64,000 nucleotides of DNA from Bufo bufo (Eukaryota; Chordata; Amphibia; Anura; Bufonidae): the NCBI RefSeq assembly GCF_905171765.1, contig NC_053390.1, positions 211,053,359 through 211,117,358 on the forward strand, read 5' to 3'. Below the pieces are notes generated by a model that worked only from the letters and a program-made list of their open reading frames with translations, was not told the DNA's origin and did not search any database. Shown one piece after another: positions 53,526-64,000 of the stretch (its first letter is position 1; each line of letters begins with the position of its first letter). The position numbers were made by a program, and so were the translations under genes.

Positions 53526-53745
53526 TGGTAAATTTGGTATTTTTTTATAAATAAAAATGAATTTTTTTTTACTTCATTTTACCAGTGTCATGAAGTACAA
53601 TATGTGTCGAAAAAACTATCTCAGAATGGCCTGGATAAGTCAAAGCGTTTTAAAGTTATCAGCACTTAAAGTGACACTGGTCAGATTTGCAAAAAATGGC
53701 CAAGTCCTTAAGGTGAAATAGGGCTGAGTCCTTAAGGGGTTAAGG
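53526..53745. repeat. Dispersed amphibian-type repeat
   Basis: Contains CTCAGAATGGCCTGGATAAG and AAAGTGACACTGGTCAGATT, blocks I associate with a frog dispersed repeat. Possibly the continuation of the 355-bp repeat element. Confidence 0.5.
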
Positions 53746-54539
53746 GCCGGAGCGCGTCAGTTCCTGGACTTTATGGGTTAGGTCATGTGACCTCGTTGAT
53801 TAATCCTAGCCCTCCTGCACCTATATAAGTGGCTCAGCCCCCTTCCCAGATGCCTCAGTTTCAAGGTCCTTGTGCTCTTCTAGGTTCCTGATAATCACTT
53901 ATGATCCTGTATTCCTGACTTGTATTTGTGCTCCTGGATTCTGCTACCCGTCTGATCCCTATCTGCTCACCTTGACTATCCTGTTGCCGACCTGGATTGC
54001 CTGACCTGTACCTGTGCCGCCTGCCCTGACCTTTTGCCTGTCTGACTACGCTACTCTGCCTCATCCTTTGGTCCTGCACTGTTGCTCCTGGTACTGACTC
54101 TGCCTGCCTGACTACACCTGTATTTCTGGTACTTCCTGGTCCGCCTAGACCAGCTACCTCGTGTGCCTATCCTCCCTTAAGAGGTAGCGACCTGGTGTTC
54201 CCCTCGGGAAAGTCTATCCCCACCATCAGGGGTACTGTGAAGAATCAAGGTGTTCACTTAGACAACGCCCTTAGAAGAGGTAGGACACGTAGTAGGAGGA
54301 GAAGAATGGAGATGCGTATAGCCAACAGACATGCTGGGATTCTGAATAGCAGGGAGGATAGCAGGGAGGTGACATCTAGGCCAGAGAGGTAGATTTGTCT
54401 TAAGAGACACCAATGAAGAGGGTCCGTGATTAGGAGGAGGTGTATAAATGGGAAACGCTTATGGCTCTGTTGGTGAAGTACGAGGAGACCCAGGAGAGGG
54501 CCATGTCTTTAATGCTAAGGGAAGAAAGGGTTTGTAACA
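53746..54539 (+). other. Possible LTR and leader of an unidentified retroelement
   Basis: A TATA-like CTATATAAG at 53821, a pyrimidine-rich body with many CCTG repeats, then CCCTCGGGAAAGTCTATCCC and a basic frame (54195-54392, Arg-rich). This looks like an LTR followed by a gag start, but no second LTR or domain supports it. It ends where L2 sequence starts. Confidence 0.35.
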
Positions 54540-55131
54540 GGAGAGAGTGGTAATGGCATTTAGCTTTGGAAGCTAGCAGATCATTGGCGACTTTGGTTAG
54601 TGCAGTTTCAGTGGAGTGGTTGGGTCTGAAGCCGGATTGCAGCTGATCAAAAAGTGAGTGGGATGAGAGGTTGGAGGACAGTTGGAGATGGACATGTTAT
54701 TCTAGGAGTTTTAATGCAAATGGGAGTAGTGAGATAAGATGATAGCTGGATAAAGAGGATGGGTCCAGGGAGGGCTTCTTGAGTATGGGCATGATGGTTG
54801 TATGTTTAAAAGAGGAGCGGAAGACAACAGTGGTTAGCAGTAGGTTGAAGAGGTGGGTTAGGGCAGGGATAACTATAGTGGTGAGGTTACAGATTAGGTG
54901 GGATGGGATTGGGTCAAGGGCACAGGTGGTGAGGTGTGACTTGGAGACTAAGGTGGAGAGCTTTCTTTTTTGACAGTGGTAAACGGGGTTATATAGGAAG
55001 AGCACTGCATAGCTGTGTACGTGGGTAGTGGGGGTTATTGTTTGAAGCTTTCACGGAGTTTGTCGATTTTATCTTTGAAATATTTGGCAAAGTCTTCGGG
55101 TGAGATGCGGGGTGTGGGTGGGGGCACTGGG
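54540..55131 (-). pseudogene. L2 reverse transcriptase, N-terminal part
   Basis: Minus frame at 54697-55005: TCALDPIPSHLI, IPALTHLFNLLL, FKHTTIMPILKKPSLDPSSL, SLLPFALKLLE, which are RT motifs 0-1 of L2/CR1 elements. It continues to FDQLQSGFRPNHSTETALTK (motif 2 area) near 54600-54650. Linker text SPEDFAKYFKDKIDKLRESF lies at 55040-55100. Stops and shifts are present; the YADD motif region is not present. Confidence 0.75.
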
Positions 55132-55683
55132 TGTCACGGACGTTCCCGCGATAGGTGGCAGGAGATCGGTGAGTCTGGCAACAAGTGGTTTAATCTGACA
55201 TGTTTTCCGTTAGGATCAAATGGCGTCTGTGTTGTTTCTGGTGCTTTCCACAGGTGTGGCTATTAGGGTAATTTAACCTTCTCTATTTATAGTTGCTTCT
55301 CCCACAATGCTGTGCGATTTATAGCATCTGTTTGGACCTTTGGATATATTGTGGTTGGATCTCTGCTAAATTCCTGGTGCTTCCATTGTTCCTTTGAAGT
55401 TAAGTCTTACCCTATTGTTTGTATTAGACCTGTTCGTCCTTCCTTTTGGAGAAACAGGTAGTCTCGTCTCTGCCATTAGTACCAGGGTCCTATAGGGCTG
55501 TATAGGACTCTAGGTATTCCTGTGTATGAACTCACCTACCTTTGGGGTCTGTTTATACTGGTAGTCAGTCAGGATTTTGGTTAGGGTTTTCACTAGGAGG
55601 TGTCCATTTTCCTTCCCTAGTTCTCAGGCCTGATTCCCTGTTCCCCCCTTCCCTCCTATGCTCGGTGTGGTGTTTCCATCCCT
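55132..55683 (+). repeat. Left LTR of chromovirus, truncated
   Basis: TGTCACGGACGTTCCCGCG to GGTGTTTCCATCCC, matching 57580 onward. A block of about 60 bp present in the right LTR (near 57860-57940) is absent here. It breaks directly into RT sequence. Confidence 0.9.
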
Positions 55684-56565
55684 TTTAATACTCCTGAGGG
55701 GCACTTTGAGAACCTGGTCATGCCTTTTGGGTTGACCAATGCTACTGCAGTGTTTCAGCATTTTGTGAATTACATTTTTCATCACCTTGTGGGGAGGTTT
55801 GTAGTCGTGTATTTGGATGACATTCTAATTTATTCTCAAGACGTGGAGATACATGAGGATCACGTTAGACAGGTGTTACAGATCCTAAGAGATAATAAAT
55901 TGTACGCAAAATTAGAGAAGTGTGTTTTTGCTGTACACGAGGTGCAGTTTTTGGGCTACCTGCTGTCGTGTTCAGGTTTTCGAATGGATCCAGAGAAAGT
56001 CCGTGCTGTATTGGACTGGAATTGACCCGAAAATCTGAAGGCTCTTATGCGGTTTTTGGGGTTCACCAACTATGGTGCAGCCGGATGTATCACAACCTTT
56101 CATTGTGGAAGTGCACGCGTCCAAGGTGGGGGTAGGAGCAGTTTTATCGCAGGGCCCGTCACCCGGTAAATGGTGTCCATGTGCCTTTTTCTCTAAAAAA
56201 AACTCTCTTCCTCAGAGAGAAATTATAATGTGGGGAACAGAGAGTTACTGGCCATTAAGTTGGCTTTTGAGGAATGGCGTCATTGGTTGGAAGGGGCAAT
56301 TCATCCGATCACGGTGTTCACAGATCACAAAAACCTGGCGTCGGCTAAACGACTGAACCCGAGGCAGGCCAGATGGTCTTTGTTTTTCACCAGATTCAAT
56401 TTCACTGTCACCTGTCGTCCTGGGGTTAAAAACGCCAAGGCAGATGCCTTGTCACGTAGTTTTCCTGGAGGTGGTGATTTTGAAAATCCGAGTCCTATAC
56501 TGTCGGAAGGGGTGGTGATATCCGCTCTTTACCCTGACCTAGAGGTGAAGATGTTTTATCACTGA
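55684..56565 (+). pseudogene. Chromovirus reverse transcriptase and RNase H
   Basis: Starts mid-RT: TPEGHFENLVMPFGLTNATA, motif C VVVYLDDILIYSQD (YLDD intact), LEKCVFAVHEVQFLGYLLS, MDPEKVRAVLDW, then a stop near 56025. RNase H: PFIVEVHASKVGVGAVLSQ (Asp to His at the first catalytic position: VHAS for TDAS), a shift near 56200, then [36 protein letters not shown] and [11 protein letters not shown]. It ends near 56565. The RT N terminus is deleted. Confidence 0.88.
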
Positions 56566-57579
56566 TCTACCTAATTCTTCAGGAAAGACAGTTATTCTGG
56601 TGGTAGTTGATCGCTTCAGTAAAATGGTGCATTTTACAGCATTGCCGGGCCTACCTAATGCTAAAACACTTGCACAAGTGTTTGTTGACAACATTGTGAA
56701 ACTCCATGGCATTCTGATTCTGGAAAGCGTTCTGTATTCGACTGGGGGTACAACTGTCCTTTTATTCGGCTTTTCATCCTCAGTCGAGCGGACAGACGGA
56801 GCGCACTAATCAGAGTCTGGAGACTTACTTGAGAGGTTTTGTCTCTGAGAACCAGGAAGAGTGGTCTTCATTTTTGTCTTTGGCAGAGTTTGCCATAAAT
56901 AATCGTAGACAGGAATCCACTGGGAAGTCGACGCTTTTTGGGGCACATGGGTTTCAGCCGCAGTTTGGCACATTATCTGGTTCAGATACTTCTGTTATCC
57001 CTGAGGAGGAACGTTTTTTGTCATCATTGTCATCTATATGGCGGGAAATTCAAGATAACTTGATGAATACGGCAAAAACTGTAAATGTGTGGCTGACAGG
57101 AAACATATGAAAGGTCTGGATCTAAGAGTGGGCGATTCTGTGTGGCTGTTTACAAGAAACATTAAGTTGAACCTTCTTGGAAGTTGGGTACAAGATTTAT
57201 TGGTCCATATAAGATCACTGCCTTTATTAATCCTGTAGCTTTTTGTCTTGAACTCCCTCAGGCCCTGAAAATTCATAATGTGTTTCATAAATCTTTGTTG
57301 AAGAGATATGTTGAACCTTTGGAGCTGTCTTCCTTGCCACCCGCTCCTGTCATGGTGGACGGTAGTTTGGAATTTCAGATCGCCAAGATAATTGACTCTC
57401 AAGTTCTCCGTAGATCTCTTCAGTATCTTGTTCACTGGAAGGGTTATGGATCAGAGGAGAGGATGTGGGTACAGGCATCTGACATGAATGCCAGTCTTTT
57501 GGTGAAAGCTTTCCACAGGTCTCACCTGGATAAGGTCAGTCCTGGGTGTCCAGAGGTCACCCGTAGAAGGGGGGGGGAC
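56566..57579 (+). pseudogene. Chromovirus integrase with chromodomain
   Basis: Core fragment VVVDRFSKMVHFTALPGLPN, VFVDNIVKLHGI, then a jump to FHPQSSGQTER-like text (shifted) near 56790 and the open frame 56829-57110, LRGFVSENQEEWSSFLSLAE and NNRRQESTGKSTLFGAHGF. C-terminal: GTRFIGPYKITAFINPVAFC, LELPQALKIHNVFHKSLLKR (57184-57310). Chromodomain: VDGSLEFQIAKIIDSQVLRR, LQYLVHWKGYGSEERMWVQA, a probable histone-tail reader that guides insertion into heterochromatin. The HHCC zinc domain and the second Asp area are missing. Confidence 0.88.
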
Positions 57580-58212
57580 TGTCACAGACGTTCCCGCGAT
57601 AGGTGACAGGAGATCGGTGAGACTGGCAACACGTGGTTTGATTTGACATGTTTTCTGTGTGAATCAAATAACGTCTGTGATGTTTCTGGTGCTTGCCACA
57701 CCTTTTTTCCCCAGGTGTGGCTATTAGGGTCATTTAACCTTCTCTATTTATAGTTGCTTCTCCCATAATGCTGTGCGATTTATAGCTTCTGTTTAGACAT
57801 TTGGATAGATTGTGGTTGGATCTCGGCTGAGTTCCTGGTGCTTCCATTGCTCCTTTGTTAAGCCTTTCCTTTCCCTTTTGTATTTTGTTTGGGTTCTGTG
57901 TGTTGCATTTCCCTATTGTTTGTATTAGGCCTGAAGGAGACTCATGTTCGTTCATCCTTTTGGAGAAACAGGTAGTCTCGTCTCTGCCATTAGTACCAGG
58001 GTCCTATAGGGCTTGATAGAACTCTAGGTATTCCTGTGTATGAACTCACCTACCTTTGGGGTCTGTCCATACTGGTAGTCAGTCAGGATTTTGGTTAGGG
58101 TTTTCACTAGGAGGTGTCCATTTTCCTTCCCTAGTTCTCAGGCCTGATTCCCTGTTCCCCCCTTCCCTCCTATGCTCGGTGTGGTGTTTCCCTCCCACAA
58201 CGAAGCGTGACA
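57580..58212 (+). repeat. Right LTR of chromovirus
   Basis: 633 bp, TGTCACAGACGTTCCCGCG to CGAAGCGTGACA, preceded by a polypurine tract AGAAGGGGGGGGGAC (57565-57579). Confidence 0.92.
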
Positions 58213-59424
58213 CTGGGGGACAGAGTACAGAATTAAAAGTATTAAACAATTGTTTGGGGTTGTGGGAAAGAGATTATAAGAGAGTAGTATTGAGAGTTGA
58301 ATTTGAGAACAGCTTGTTTGTATAAGATGAAGTCTTCTTTAGAGTGTTTTTTTTCCCCAGCATTGTTCTGCAACTCTGGAAGTTTGTATGAATTTTTTTC
58401 TGGTGAGTGTGCCAGGGTTTTCTATTGACTTGTTTGGTTCTAGAGTGTGAGAGGGGTGACTGAGATAAGGGCTGAAGTAATTGTGGTGTTGTAGAAAGCA
58501 GCGGCTGTGTCAGTGTTGTGAAGGGAAGATATGCTGGACAGTGGTGAGAGAGAGTGTGTGAATGGAGAGGTCTTTGAGGTTTGTACTAGGGTGTGCTACT
58601 ATATGGACTGGAAGGGCAGTTGAGGAGAGAGTGCTTGAGAACGTAACAATATTGTGGTCCGAGAGGGGGAGAGAAGAGATTGAGAGATTAGATAGGGATC
58701 AGAGGCGGGTGAAGACAAGGTCTAGCGTGTCCATTTCTGTGAGTGGCAGTGGAGACCATTGTGTGAGGCCAAAGGAAGAAGTAAGAGATAGGAGTTTGGA
58801 GGCAGTTGAGTTGTGTGTGTCAATAGGGATGTTGAAATACCCCATAATGAAAGTGAGAATGTTCACGGAGAGGAAATGTAGAAGCCAGGTATTTAGAAAG
58901 AATAAAAGGAGCGTGCATAAGGAGTGGTTGCGATAGAGGCAGAACACTCTGAAGGGCATTGGTTGATGTCCACCACGACTGTTGCTCACGATGTTATGGT
59001 CAGGTCGCTGGCCGAGCGATATATCCATAGATGAAGAAAGAAGAAGAGAGAGTGCTGTCCATATTGGTGGAAGAAGGAGAAGGGTAATTATGGTAATTAT
59101 GGTCATTTGAATTATTCTTTATTGACTAATAAAGATTAAATCAAATGACCATACTTACCCTTCTTCTTCTTCTACCACCGATACAGAAAACGCTCCCTCC
59201 TTCTTTTTTCATCTCTAGAATCCAGGAGTGTGAGTGTGAGTAGTAGGTAGTGTGAGTAGGTAGTGGGGAGTGTGAGTAAATTTAAGTTTTCCATAGGATA
59301 GTGCGGCAGGGAAGGCTGTGTCGGTGGGTGTCAGCCATGTTTCTATGAGACCAAGGAATGTAATTTTGTGGGAAATTAACTGGCTTTGGATGTAGGAAAG
59401 TTTGTTTGCAGAGTACTGTTCCAT
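58213..59424 (-). pseudogene. L2 endonuclease relic
   Basis: Minus strand. 59215-59424: NKLSYIQSQLISHKITFLGL, IETWLTPTDTAFPAALS, the N-terminal strand and ET motif of the apurinic-like endonuclease. 58699-59106: YFNIPIDTHNSTASKLLSL, TSSFGLTQWSPLPLTE, MDTLDLVFTRL, the GDFN...D and H.LDLvf motifs. The G of GDFN and the His of the last motif are changed. 58230-58320 reads VLKFNSQYYSLISFPQPQ. Confidence 0.72.
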
Positions 59425-60150
59425 TGTTATGGCACCAGTGGCTGTAGTATTTAGTGTTAGGTTCCTATCCTAAAGAGATCGCCTTCACACTGGCGGCCAG
59501 GCACGTTTTGTACAAAATGTATTTGCCAAGAATCTCACATTTATAACATAGCATTAGCATTTTAGATTTCCTATAGTGATTATGGCACTATTGTATTTAC
59601 TTTATTATTTGTGTTTGCAGAGTTCGGTTGTATTGTTTGTTTTTTGCTTTTGTGCTTGCCGCCATGGCGACTTACAGCTGCGCACTGGGATGTGCTGGCT
59701 AACCCCCAATTTTTGTTTTCTTTGCAGGAAAGTTTATTGCAAATGAAACGTGAATTCCATAATTCTCCGGATAGAGAAACTGGGCGAGCAGGAGCCAGGT
59801 GAATGGGTATAGGAGGTTAGAGGAGTGAGAGCAGTTAGTGGTAGGGGCTCTATGATGGAAGGGAGATAGAACAGTGGGGATTAGACAAGGGGGAAGCCAG
59901 GATTACGAGATATGTCTCCAGCAGTAAGAAGAAGAAAATAGAGGGATAGCAGGTGAGAGTAGGATAAAGCAAGAGGTGGCTGAGTGTTTAGACAAGAGCG
60001 TTTGAGTGTTTAGGAGGAGTTAAGCAGAAGTATCCAGGTGGTAGGATAGAAGAGATTGTGAAATAAATAGCTCTTTGCCTGGTGTAGGAATAGTGAGGTA
60101 ATGAAATAGTCTGAGGGATATGGAGGCGATGATGAATACATAAGAAAACA

Positions 60151-61239
60151 TGTTTAGGTGATATAGATGTAAAGGATAATGTTGACAAGATGTGTAATGG
60201 AAATGAAGTTCACTTCTGGTTCAATTCCTGGTATAATTCCTGTGATACACTTAAATGTTGCATGGAAATGAATATACAGATATTGAGTTTTATGTTACCA
60301 GTCATAAATTATATAAGGTTTTTCTTTCAATATTATAGTAAGTATTATAATCCAAGTGTGCTGACAGGAGGTGCCGCTGTTATTGTGCAGATTGCTGTGT
60401 ACATATAATTACTGTGTTATTTAAACAGTGAGACTATTTACACTACATACAGAGGTATGCTACCCTGAAGCAAGAATGTCAATTATTACTTTTTTTTCCA
60501 AAAGAAAGGGGTTGTCTGGGTTCTAGATATTGATGTCTATCCTTAGGATACCACTGGCACAGGAAATAATTCATAGGACGGAGCCAGAAGCACAACTCTT
60601 TTCTGCTGTGTAGTGGCCATGCCCATGTATTGCAGCTCAGCTCCTACTCACTTCCATCAATTAGTAACATTACAAATGATGACAGCAATGGCCATAAGTA
60701 AACAGTGGTGAACGGGAATGCCTGGGGCCCACCAGAGGAACAGATTCTGGAGGCCGACCCTCTAGATATATTGAAATATCTCTGCACGTAAATCTGTGAG
60801 GGCAAATCCAGAGTTTACATACCAGCAAAATGGATATGGAGTTTAGGAAATCTCATCTACACACTGTTAAAAAAAATTCAGAGCATAAATTGGGCGGTGG
60901 TGTGAATTTTAAATCAGCAGCATGATGTGGGGTGGTTGTAGGCCACTAATACTGATCATGGGGTTTGAAATCCAGGTCCTTCACCAGTCATCACAGTGAA
61001 AGGAGCCATACATTCCTGTAAGTCATGCACCCCGTTTTTGTTTTGTTTACACAGACACAATGGCTCCTCCATATGATGGCTGTGCAGAACACTGCATCTT
61101 GTCCTGTTTAAGTGAAAAAGCACAGATACAGCCATATACACACGGATGATGGGAATGCAGAACTCACAGGAGTGCCATGGCCTCTTCTGTGTGATGATAT
61201 GTGGGGGCACTTACGGCCTAAATTCCAACAGGCATTCAT
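60151..61239. other. No gene recognised
   Basis: A/T-rich unique-looking sequence. Frames up to 84 codons without a domain. Confidence 0.6.
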
Positions 61240-62100
61240 ATAGTGTGACAGGTGGTATGATGATAAGTTGAGGCACAGAGCAATGTACAGGAAGCAGGGG
61301 AAGTAGGAGACATCCTGCAGTCCTATGTAACACCACATATAACACAGTGGAAAATCTACGAGTACAGATAATGTAGTAGATGTTACCTGCGGTCCTATAT
61401 AATATCACAGATAATACAGTGATAGCTTTCAGAGTGCAGATAATGTGGTAGACGTTACCTGCAGTCCTATGTAACACCACAGACAACACAGTGATAACTC
61501 TCTGAGTACAGATAATGTAGTAGATTTTACCTCCAGTCCTATGTAACCCCATAGGCAACAAAGTGATGACTCTCTGAGACCAGATAATATAGTAGATGCT
61601 ACCTGCAGTCCTGTGTAACTTCACAGATAACAGTGATAACTCTCTGAGTACAGATTATGCAGTAGATGTTACCTATAGTCTTATATAACACTACAGATAA
61701 CGTAGTAGATGTTAGCTGCAGTCCTATGTAACACTACATATAACACAGCGATAACTGTCTGAGTATAAATAATGTAGTATATGTTAGCTGCAGTCATATG
61801 CAACACCACAGATATCAGATAATGTAGTAGATGTTACATTCAGGCCTACATCGCACCACAGATAACACAGTGATAACTCTCTGAATGCAGATAATGAAGT
61901 AGATGTCTGCAGTCCTATGTAACACCACAGATAACATAGTGACAACTTTCTGAGTACAGATAATATAGTAGATGTTACCTGCAGTCCTAAGTAACACCAC
62001 AGATAACAGTGATAACTCTGAGTACAAATAATGTAGTAGATGTTAGCTGCAGTCATATGTAACACCACAGAGTGCAGATAATGTAGTAGATGCTACTTGA
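61240..62100. repeat. Minisatellite, about 72-bp unit, about 12 copies
   Basis: CAGATAATGTAGTAGATGTT recurs near 61364, 61437, 61508, 61579, 61651, 61693, 61764, 61815, 61888, 61955, 62023 and 62077. Units also share CTGCAGTCCTATGTAACACC and ACACAGTGATAACTCTCTGA. Some units are shortened. The minus-strand frames (LSVVLHRTAGNIYYIICT repeated) are translations of the repeat. Confidence 0.88.
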
Positions 62101-62329
62101 CACTAAACTGAAGGGAGGCCCCCTTCCCCACCACCCATGTAGTTACTGAGGAGTGGAGGGGGGTGCTATTGTTAGGGGGGGGAGCGCTGGTAGTGGAGCC
62201 CTTGAAGTGGTATTTTTCTAAATTAAATAGTCATCCCCATGCATATTAAAGGGCCGCTATATCTTCTGGTCACTTATGCAAATCTGTAACATCACCTTCA
62301 ACTAACATTCAATACATATATACACCCCC

Positions 62330-63480
62330 AACATTGAAATTGCAACATCAAGAAGGACCAGCTGTAAGGTTATATAAATTTAGGAAGTTGCAGGTGTCAT
62401 TAAGATATGAAAATTATCCGATTTTCAAAAACCTAGACCCAATCTGTGCCATGTGGGATTGGCATAAAAGCCAGATTCAAAGCAAAGTTTTTTAGCCACA
62501 GGAAACCTAAAAAATTGGATTAAGTCATGTGTGATGCGCCAGTTATCACCACTTGTCGAAAACTGAGATGGACAGAATTCTTGAGTGTGAAAACCTTGGT
62601 TGATCACTCCAGCAGATCGCTACGTGACTTGGCCAAGATGTCAGCACTGTTCCTTGTTGCATGTCCCGGTGGTTGGGAGAACAATGACGAACTGGAATGA
62701 CATCAAAAAGCGAGCATAGGAGAATATCTCCACGGACAGATCATCTGATTAGCAGAATGGTGCATAGTGATCCATTATGTACTGCAAGTGAAACTGAACA
62801 TCACCTTCCAAGGCTAGGGCGGCAAACAGCGTCTACACAAACCATCAGAAGGTGTTTGCACGACACTCGGCTGCAAGCCAGACGTCCAGCTATATGTGCT
62901 CCATTGACCTCAAAGGCTATCATGATCCACAGCAAGGCGCCAATGGAGGCTGGAATGGAGGTCTACCCGCTTTTGTCTGAGATGCAAATGCCAGGGATTG
63001 GTCTGGAGATAATGTGGGCAACGTCATGAGGAGGCCTTAAGAAGGGAACATCACACCAGTCCTACTCCCAGGAATGTACAGTGGCCAGATCCCTCTAGTC
63101 TTTATTTCAGGAACACAAACAGTTCAGTGTTACATTGATTTGGTCATGGAACCAGGGATATGGCCATTTTTCAAAGTGTCCCAGGACCCGTTTTTCAAAA
63201 GTACAACGCCAGATCACTTGTTACTATGAGCAGCCTGTGTGGCCTAAACGTGCTACCATGGCCTGCAGCATCTCCAGACTTGTCTCTTATTGAGCACATC
63301 TGGGCCATCATTGGTCAGCAATTGCAAAGGGAGGTGCTAGCAGTGGATCCTGATGATTTGTGTGCCAAAGTCCTTTCAGTGTGGGAAAACATTCTTCAGA
63401 CTTGTGATTGAGAGGTTCCTGTGGATAAGGGATAACTTGTTATAACTCGAATACCTCTTTAATTTATTTGCTTGAAATAA
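62330..63480 (+). mobile_element. Tc1/mariner element relic
   Basis: Left end near ATTGAAATTGCAACATCAAG. Transposase on the plus strand. The right terminus is not identified, so it is probably truncated or decayed. Confidence 0.7.
62555..63411 (+). pseudogene. Tc1-type transposase relic
   Basis: Scattered frames. 62555-62700 has a decayed first helix-turn-helix (ITPADRYVTWPRCQHC). 62697-63029: ISPRTDHLISRMVHSDPLCT, second DNA-binding unit, TQTIRRCLHDTRLQARRPAI. 63040-63160 is the decayed first/second Asp area. 63160-63411: LPWPAASPDLSLIEHIWAII with the third catalytic Glu, then VLSVWENILQ. No complete catalytic triad in frame. Confidence 0.75.
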
Positions 63481-64000
63481 GTGATGGGTCACTTATTTTC
63501 ACAGTGGATTTTCTTTGTCCACTGAGGCACCGCAAAACTACTGTGAAATTTCCCAATGGGATTATCATATTTCACTTGGATTTTGGTTCAGAATCCTGAC
63601 AGCAAGCAGATTTATTAAAATAAGTGAATAACTGCAACACAAAGGGGCAGATGTAAGAAAAACTTTCTTTGTAGTCTACGCTAAACAAACAAGAGCACAA
63701 CTTTTATTTTTCAAGAGCAGAATAACTTGCAGGATAACAGGCCGAACTGGATGGACAAATGTCTTTTTTCGGCCTTATATACTATGTTACTATGTAGAAT
63801 GTGAAATGAAAACGGACTTGTTATTGGTTGTTATGAGTAACAGAGACAGTTTTGCTTTTAGAAAGTTTCATCAGCTCCAATGGGTATTAGAAAGTTATTT
63901 CAGCAAACTGGAAGTCTCCTTTAACAGACTATATGTTAAATGGTCAGATTCTCCGGCTTTCCAAAGATATATATTTTTATAAACGTTGTAAGAAGTTTCA
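63481..64000. other. No gene; includes a common dispersed repeat end
   Basis: At 63714-63800 the sequence GAACTGGATGGACAAATGTC ... ATACTATGTTACTATG is a vertebrate dispersed-repeat 3' end I recognise from frog sequences. Nothing else to support. Confidence 0.45.

Larger units (their letters stand above)
55132..58212 (+). mobile_element. Ty3/gypsy chromovirus, internally deleted
   Basis: Flanked by a 5-bp TSD CTGGG (55127-55131 and 58213-58217). Left LTR truncated at about 55683, right LTR full (57580-58212). Gene order RT, RNase H, integrase, chromodomain, the usual Ty3/gypsy order. The end of the left LTR, gag, protease and RT start are deleted, as are the integrase zinc domain and part of its core. 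Confidence 0.9.
54540..60150 (-). mobile_element. L2-clade LINE split by a chromovirus
   Basis: Minus-strand order: endonuclease (58213-59424), endonuclease-RT linker (adjacent to 55131 and 58213) and RT start (54540-55131). The chromovirus at 55132-58212 sits between, with a TSD. The 5' part (about 59800-60150) is less certain, with an unassigned insert at about 59430-59800. The 3' half of the RT is missing. Confidence 0.75.

Noticed and set aside
54195..54392. Arg-rich 65-codon frame
   Set aside because: No domain, no second LTR. Kept only as part of an uncertain LTR-like region.
61240..62100. CRISPR-like regular repeats
   Set aside because: Repeats are diverged along the whole 72-bp unit with no unique spacers, in a vertebrate genome. 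It is a minisatellite.

Overview
This is vertebrate, almost certainly anuran (frog or toad), repeat-rich DNA. I found no host gene, rRNA or genuine tRNA gene. The call rests on the repeat mix: Penelope-like elements (PLEs) with GIY-YIG endonucleases and hammerhead-type motifs, a Gmr1-type Ty3/gypsy element, a chromovirus, L1- and L2-clade LINEs, seven Tc1/mariner copies, a tRNA SINE with an L2-type tail and many palindromic MITEs. Almost every reading frame is a transposon gene or a shadow of one.

Layout. 1-728: 3' end of an L1-clade LINE. 733-1183: palindromic MITE. 1414-7298: PLE-A, two copies head to head (minus then plus), bounded by TA microsatellites. 7369-12089: Gmr1-like LTR retrotransposon with two 456-bp LTRs and integrase before reverse transcriptase. 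12103-13041 and 13288-14805: two Tc1 elements. 15850-23640: a minus-strand L1 relic cut up by a solo LTR (16886-17714), a Tc1 element (18130-21987, itself hit by a solo LTR and by PLE-F) and a TTAA MITE (22046-22411). 24877-30953: a cluster of MITEs ending in a 920-bp fold-back. 32161-39582: PLE-B, with a nested PLE-D fragment and a nested Tc1. 41505-42150: L2 3' end. 42393-48048: PLE-C, another head-to-head pair flanked by one 15-bp target-site duplication. 49306-49500: SINE. 49815-51640: Tc1 fragment carrying a second mariner-type element. 51859-53185: about 355-bp tandem repeats. 53186-53525: PLE-E fragment. 54540-60150: minus-strand L2 LINE split by a chromovirus (55132-58212, TSD CTGGG). 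61240-62100: about 72-bp minisatellite. 62330-63480: Tc1 relic.

How the parts relate. The strongest biological signal is the PLE set. PLE-A, -B and -C are each an inverted head-to-head arrangement with the 3' ends pointing outwards. In B and C the whole arrangement sits inside a single target-site duplication. Six 3' regions or pLTRs, from five families, carry a hammerhead-ribozyme-like block (CUGANGA-like box, stem II, GAAAC). In PLE-A the internal 5' pLTR copy begins within one base of the predicted ribozyme cleavage point. In PLE-A and PLE-C the two arms have complementary defects: one arm keeps the RT, the other keeps the endonuclease. All elements carry breaks, so I see no clearly autonomous copy. 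Boundaries given without a TSD are approximate.
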